Assembly (NCBI GenBank): GCA_946610655.1
Contig: CAMOCH010000003.1
Coordinates: forward strand, 1-38,104
DNA from: an uncultured Clostridia bacterium
Lineage (GTDB): Bacteria; Bacillota; Clostridia; Christensenellales; UBA1242
Length of the DNA stretch: 38,104 nt
Direction of reading: 5' to 3'
The notes beneath the pieces were generated by a model that did no database searches, had not been told where the DNA came from, and was given only the letters and a program-made list of their open reading frames with translations. The translations under genes were made by a program, and so were the position numbers. Each line of letters opens with the position of its first letter. Positions within the stretch are counted from its first letter, which is position 1. Below are positions 36,575 through 38,104 of this stretch, in pieces.

Positions 36575-38104
36575 CTAAGCACCAAATGTCATTGACGAAT
36601 CTTCACTTTCTCTTGTTGGTGTTGTTCTTCCTTTTGCCTTGACTTTACCAAATTTATTAGCAAACCAAGAGAAGAGTCTTTTTGGAGCAGATTTAAATCT
36701 TTGAATGTTTGCTTCAACAGCAGCATTTGATTCACCCACTTTTTCATCAACAGCAGTATAGAATTCAACATCTTCGTCAGAAAGTTTTTCAACGCTTCCA
36801 TCCATATACTCTTGTATTGTTTTTGGTCTAGCAATTTCAATATATTTTTCTTTCAAGTTTTTCTTTTTGATATCTTTTTTTGTTGCGCTAGCAGCATTCT
36901 TAGATTTTGGATCAGCAAGTTCATTAAAATCTTCATAACCTGCATACTTTCTTTTTCTATTAAATTTAATCATTTCTTCAGTTCCTTGTTCAGGTTGATC
37001 AGAAATTTCCTTACCATTTTCAATTGTAAGTCCATTAACAACTCTTACTATTGCCGGTACAACTCTTCTTTTCTTAGAGTAATGTTTTGTAATTTCTCGT
37101 TTTTGTTCAGCGTCTTCACAGATTTGCTCTATTTGTGAATTCGATATATCTTGAGCTTCAGCAACAATATCTTTAGAAGATTCATTGGTATAAGAACCCT
37201 TAAACACACCTTCCAAAATTTCTCTATCTACTACACTATCAATACTTTCTTGAGTACTATAATTTCCTTTTGTGTAATATGGTCTCTTGGCAGGAATATT
37301 GTCATTAATTTTTTCTACCGTTTTGTCATCAAGTTTAAACTTATCTCTAAGGCTATTAACAATAAATTGTTTACGCAAATCAGGTATATTTTCATTATTA
37401 AATCCAACAACGCCTGCATTTTGTAATTCTGCAACTTGTTCATCAGTCAACACTTTGTTCATTTCAACTTCATAGTTTTTCCAGCTTGCTTCAACAACTT
37501 CAATTTGTTTTTTAATTTCTGGATAAACATTTTCCATTTTTGTAGCAATTTCACTAAGAGAAATAGTTTTATCAGTGTTTTTACCTTTGTCATCAACAAT
37601 ATGAACTTGTGTAACTTGATAATTTTTTGCAGCTTCTGTGTCAAGCAAAAGTTTCCTTAATTCTTCAGGGTTAAGGTTGTTATCTTTTGCAAGTTTTTCA
37701 ATCATTAAATCGTTAAATATTTGTTCTTTATCACCAATTTCATTAGCAATTTTTGCTTTTGCTTCTGCTGCAACTTGTCCAAGTTCTTTATCGGTGTTAT
37801 CATTCATTCGTTCTTGCAATTTTTGAACATAATTTCCTTGTCTATATTGAGCTTTCACTTGTTTATCTAAGTTTACAATAACATCTGTGCCATATTTTTT
37901 TGACAAAGTTTCATATTCATCTGCATTCATATTAGTTTCTGTCTTTTCTAATATATCGACAATATATGCAGCATCAACTCTAATCTTGTTTTGCTTTTGA
38001 GTTGGAGAAAGTTTCTTAAATTCTGCGTTATCTTTTAATTTTTCTTCAACAATAGATTCTGCATGAGACAATTTATCTTCTTCAGAAATTGCTTCTATGT
38101 ATTC
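36575..38104 (-). CDS. Hypothetical large charged, helix-rich protein (partial; N-terminus beyond window)
   Basis: Frame remains open past the reported TTG start at 38071 to the window edge (EYIEAISEEDKLSHAESIVEEKLKD...), so the true start lies outside. Confidence 0.8.
   Translation of the reverse strand, partial: EYIEAISEEDKLSHAESIVEEKLKDNAEFKKLSPTQKQNKIRVDAAYIVDILEKTETNMNADEYETLSKKYGTDVIVNLDKQVKAQYRQGNYVQKLQERMNDNTDKELGQVAAEAKAKIANEIGDKEQIFNDLMIEKLAKDNNLNPEELRKLLLDTEAAKNYQVTQVHIVDDKGKNTDKTISLSEIATKMENVYPEIKKQIEVVEASWKNYEVEMNKVLTDEQVAELQNAGVVGFNNENIPDLRKQFIVNSLRDKFKLDDKTVEKINDNIPAKRPYYTKGNYSTQESIDSVVDREILEGVFKGSYTNESSKDIVAEAQDISNSQIEQICEDAEQKREITKHYSKKRRVVPAIVRVVNGLTIENGKEISDQPEQGTEEMIKFNRKRKYAGYEDFNELADPKSKNAASATKKDIKKKNLKEKYIEIARPKTIQEYMDGSVEKLSDEDVEFYTAVDEKVGESNAAVEANIQRFKSAPKRLFSWFANKFGKVKAKGRTTPTRESEDSSMTFGA

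Noticed and set aside
38065-38071. TTG at 38071 as the true start of the last gene
   Set aside because: The frame stays open upstream to the window edge with similar protein sequence and no RBS before the TTG.
1-38104. CRISPR arrays, tRNAs, rRNAs, intact transposases or prophage genes
   Set aside because: No regularly spaced repeats, cloverleaf-like GGTTCRA segments, rRNA signatures or transposase/integrase/phage proteins were recognised.

Overview
The window is a low-GC, Gram-positive-like (Bacillota/Clostridia-type, inferred) chromosomal segment. Almost every gene is on the minus strand. Its core is a ribosomal-protein supercluster on the minus strand: rpmG-secE-nusG-rplK-rplA, then an inserted CPCC-type cysteine-rich gene, then rpsJ-rplC-rplD-rplW-rplB-rpsS-rplV-rpsC-rplP-rpmC-rpsQ-rplN-rplX-rplE-rpsN-rpsH-rplF-rplR-rpsE-rpmD-rplO-secY-adk-map-infA-rpmJ-rpsM-rpsK-rpsD-rpoA-rplQ. 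Flanking genes are lgt (partial), acpS, recX, a YigZ/IMPACT gene, a DUF1846 gene, an RluA-type pseudouridine synthase, a CBS-domain gene, acpP, an HtrA-like protease, a secreted anchored protein, ung, an AlkD-like gene, tsaD and prfB, plus three large charged or coiled-coil proteins of unknown function. The only clear plus-strand gene is a large (Bacillus-type) SRP RNA at 9106..9374. The observations most worth checking are: (i) a GC-rich, hairpin-rich S10-operon leader; (ii) a three-hairpin leader before rpsM, where an S4-controlled alpha-operon leader would be expected; (iii) an L1-binding rRNA mimic before rplK; (iv) prfB with the CTTTGAC +1 frameshift site but no recognisable internal Shine-Dalgarno; (v) apparently leaderless prfB and lgt; (vi) very long Lys/Ala/Thr-rich tails on L30 and L24; (vii) two co-oriented membrane coiled-coil proteins with matching promoters; (viii) a CPCC gene bracketed by near-identical terminators. 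No rRNA, tRNA, CRISPR array or intact mobile element was found. Everything is from reading the sequence; no searches were run.
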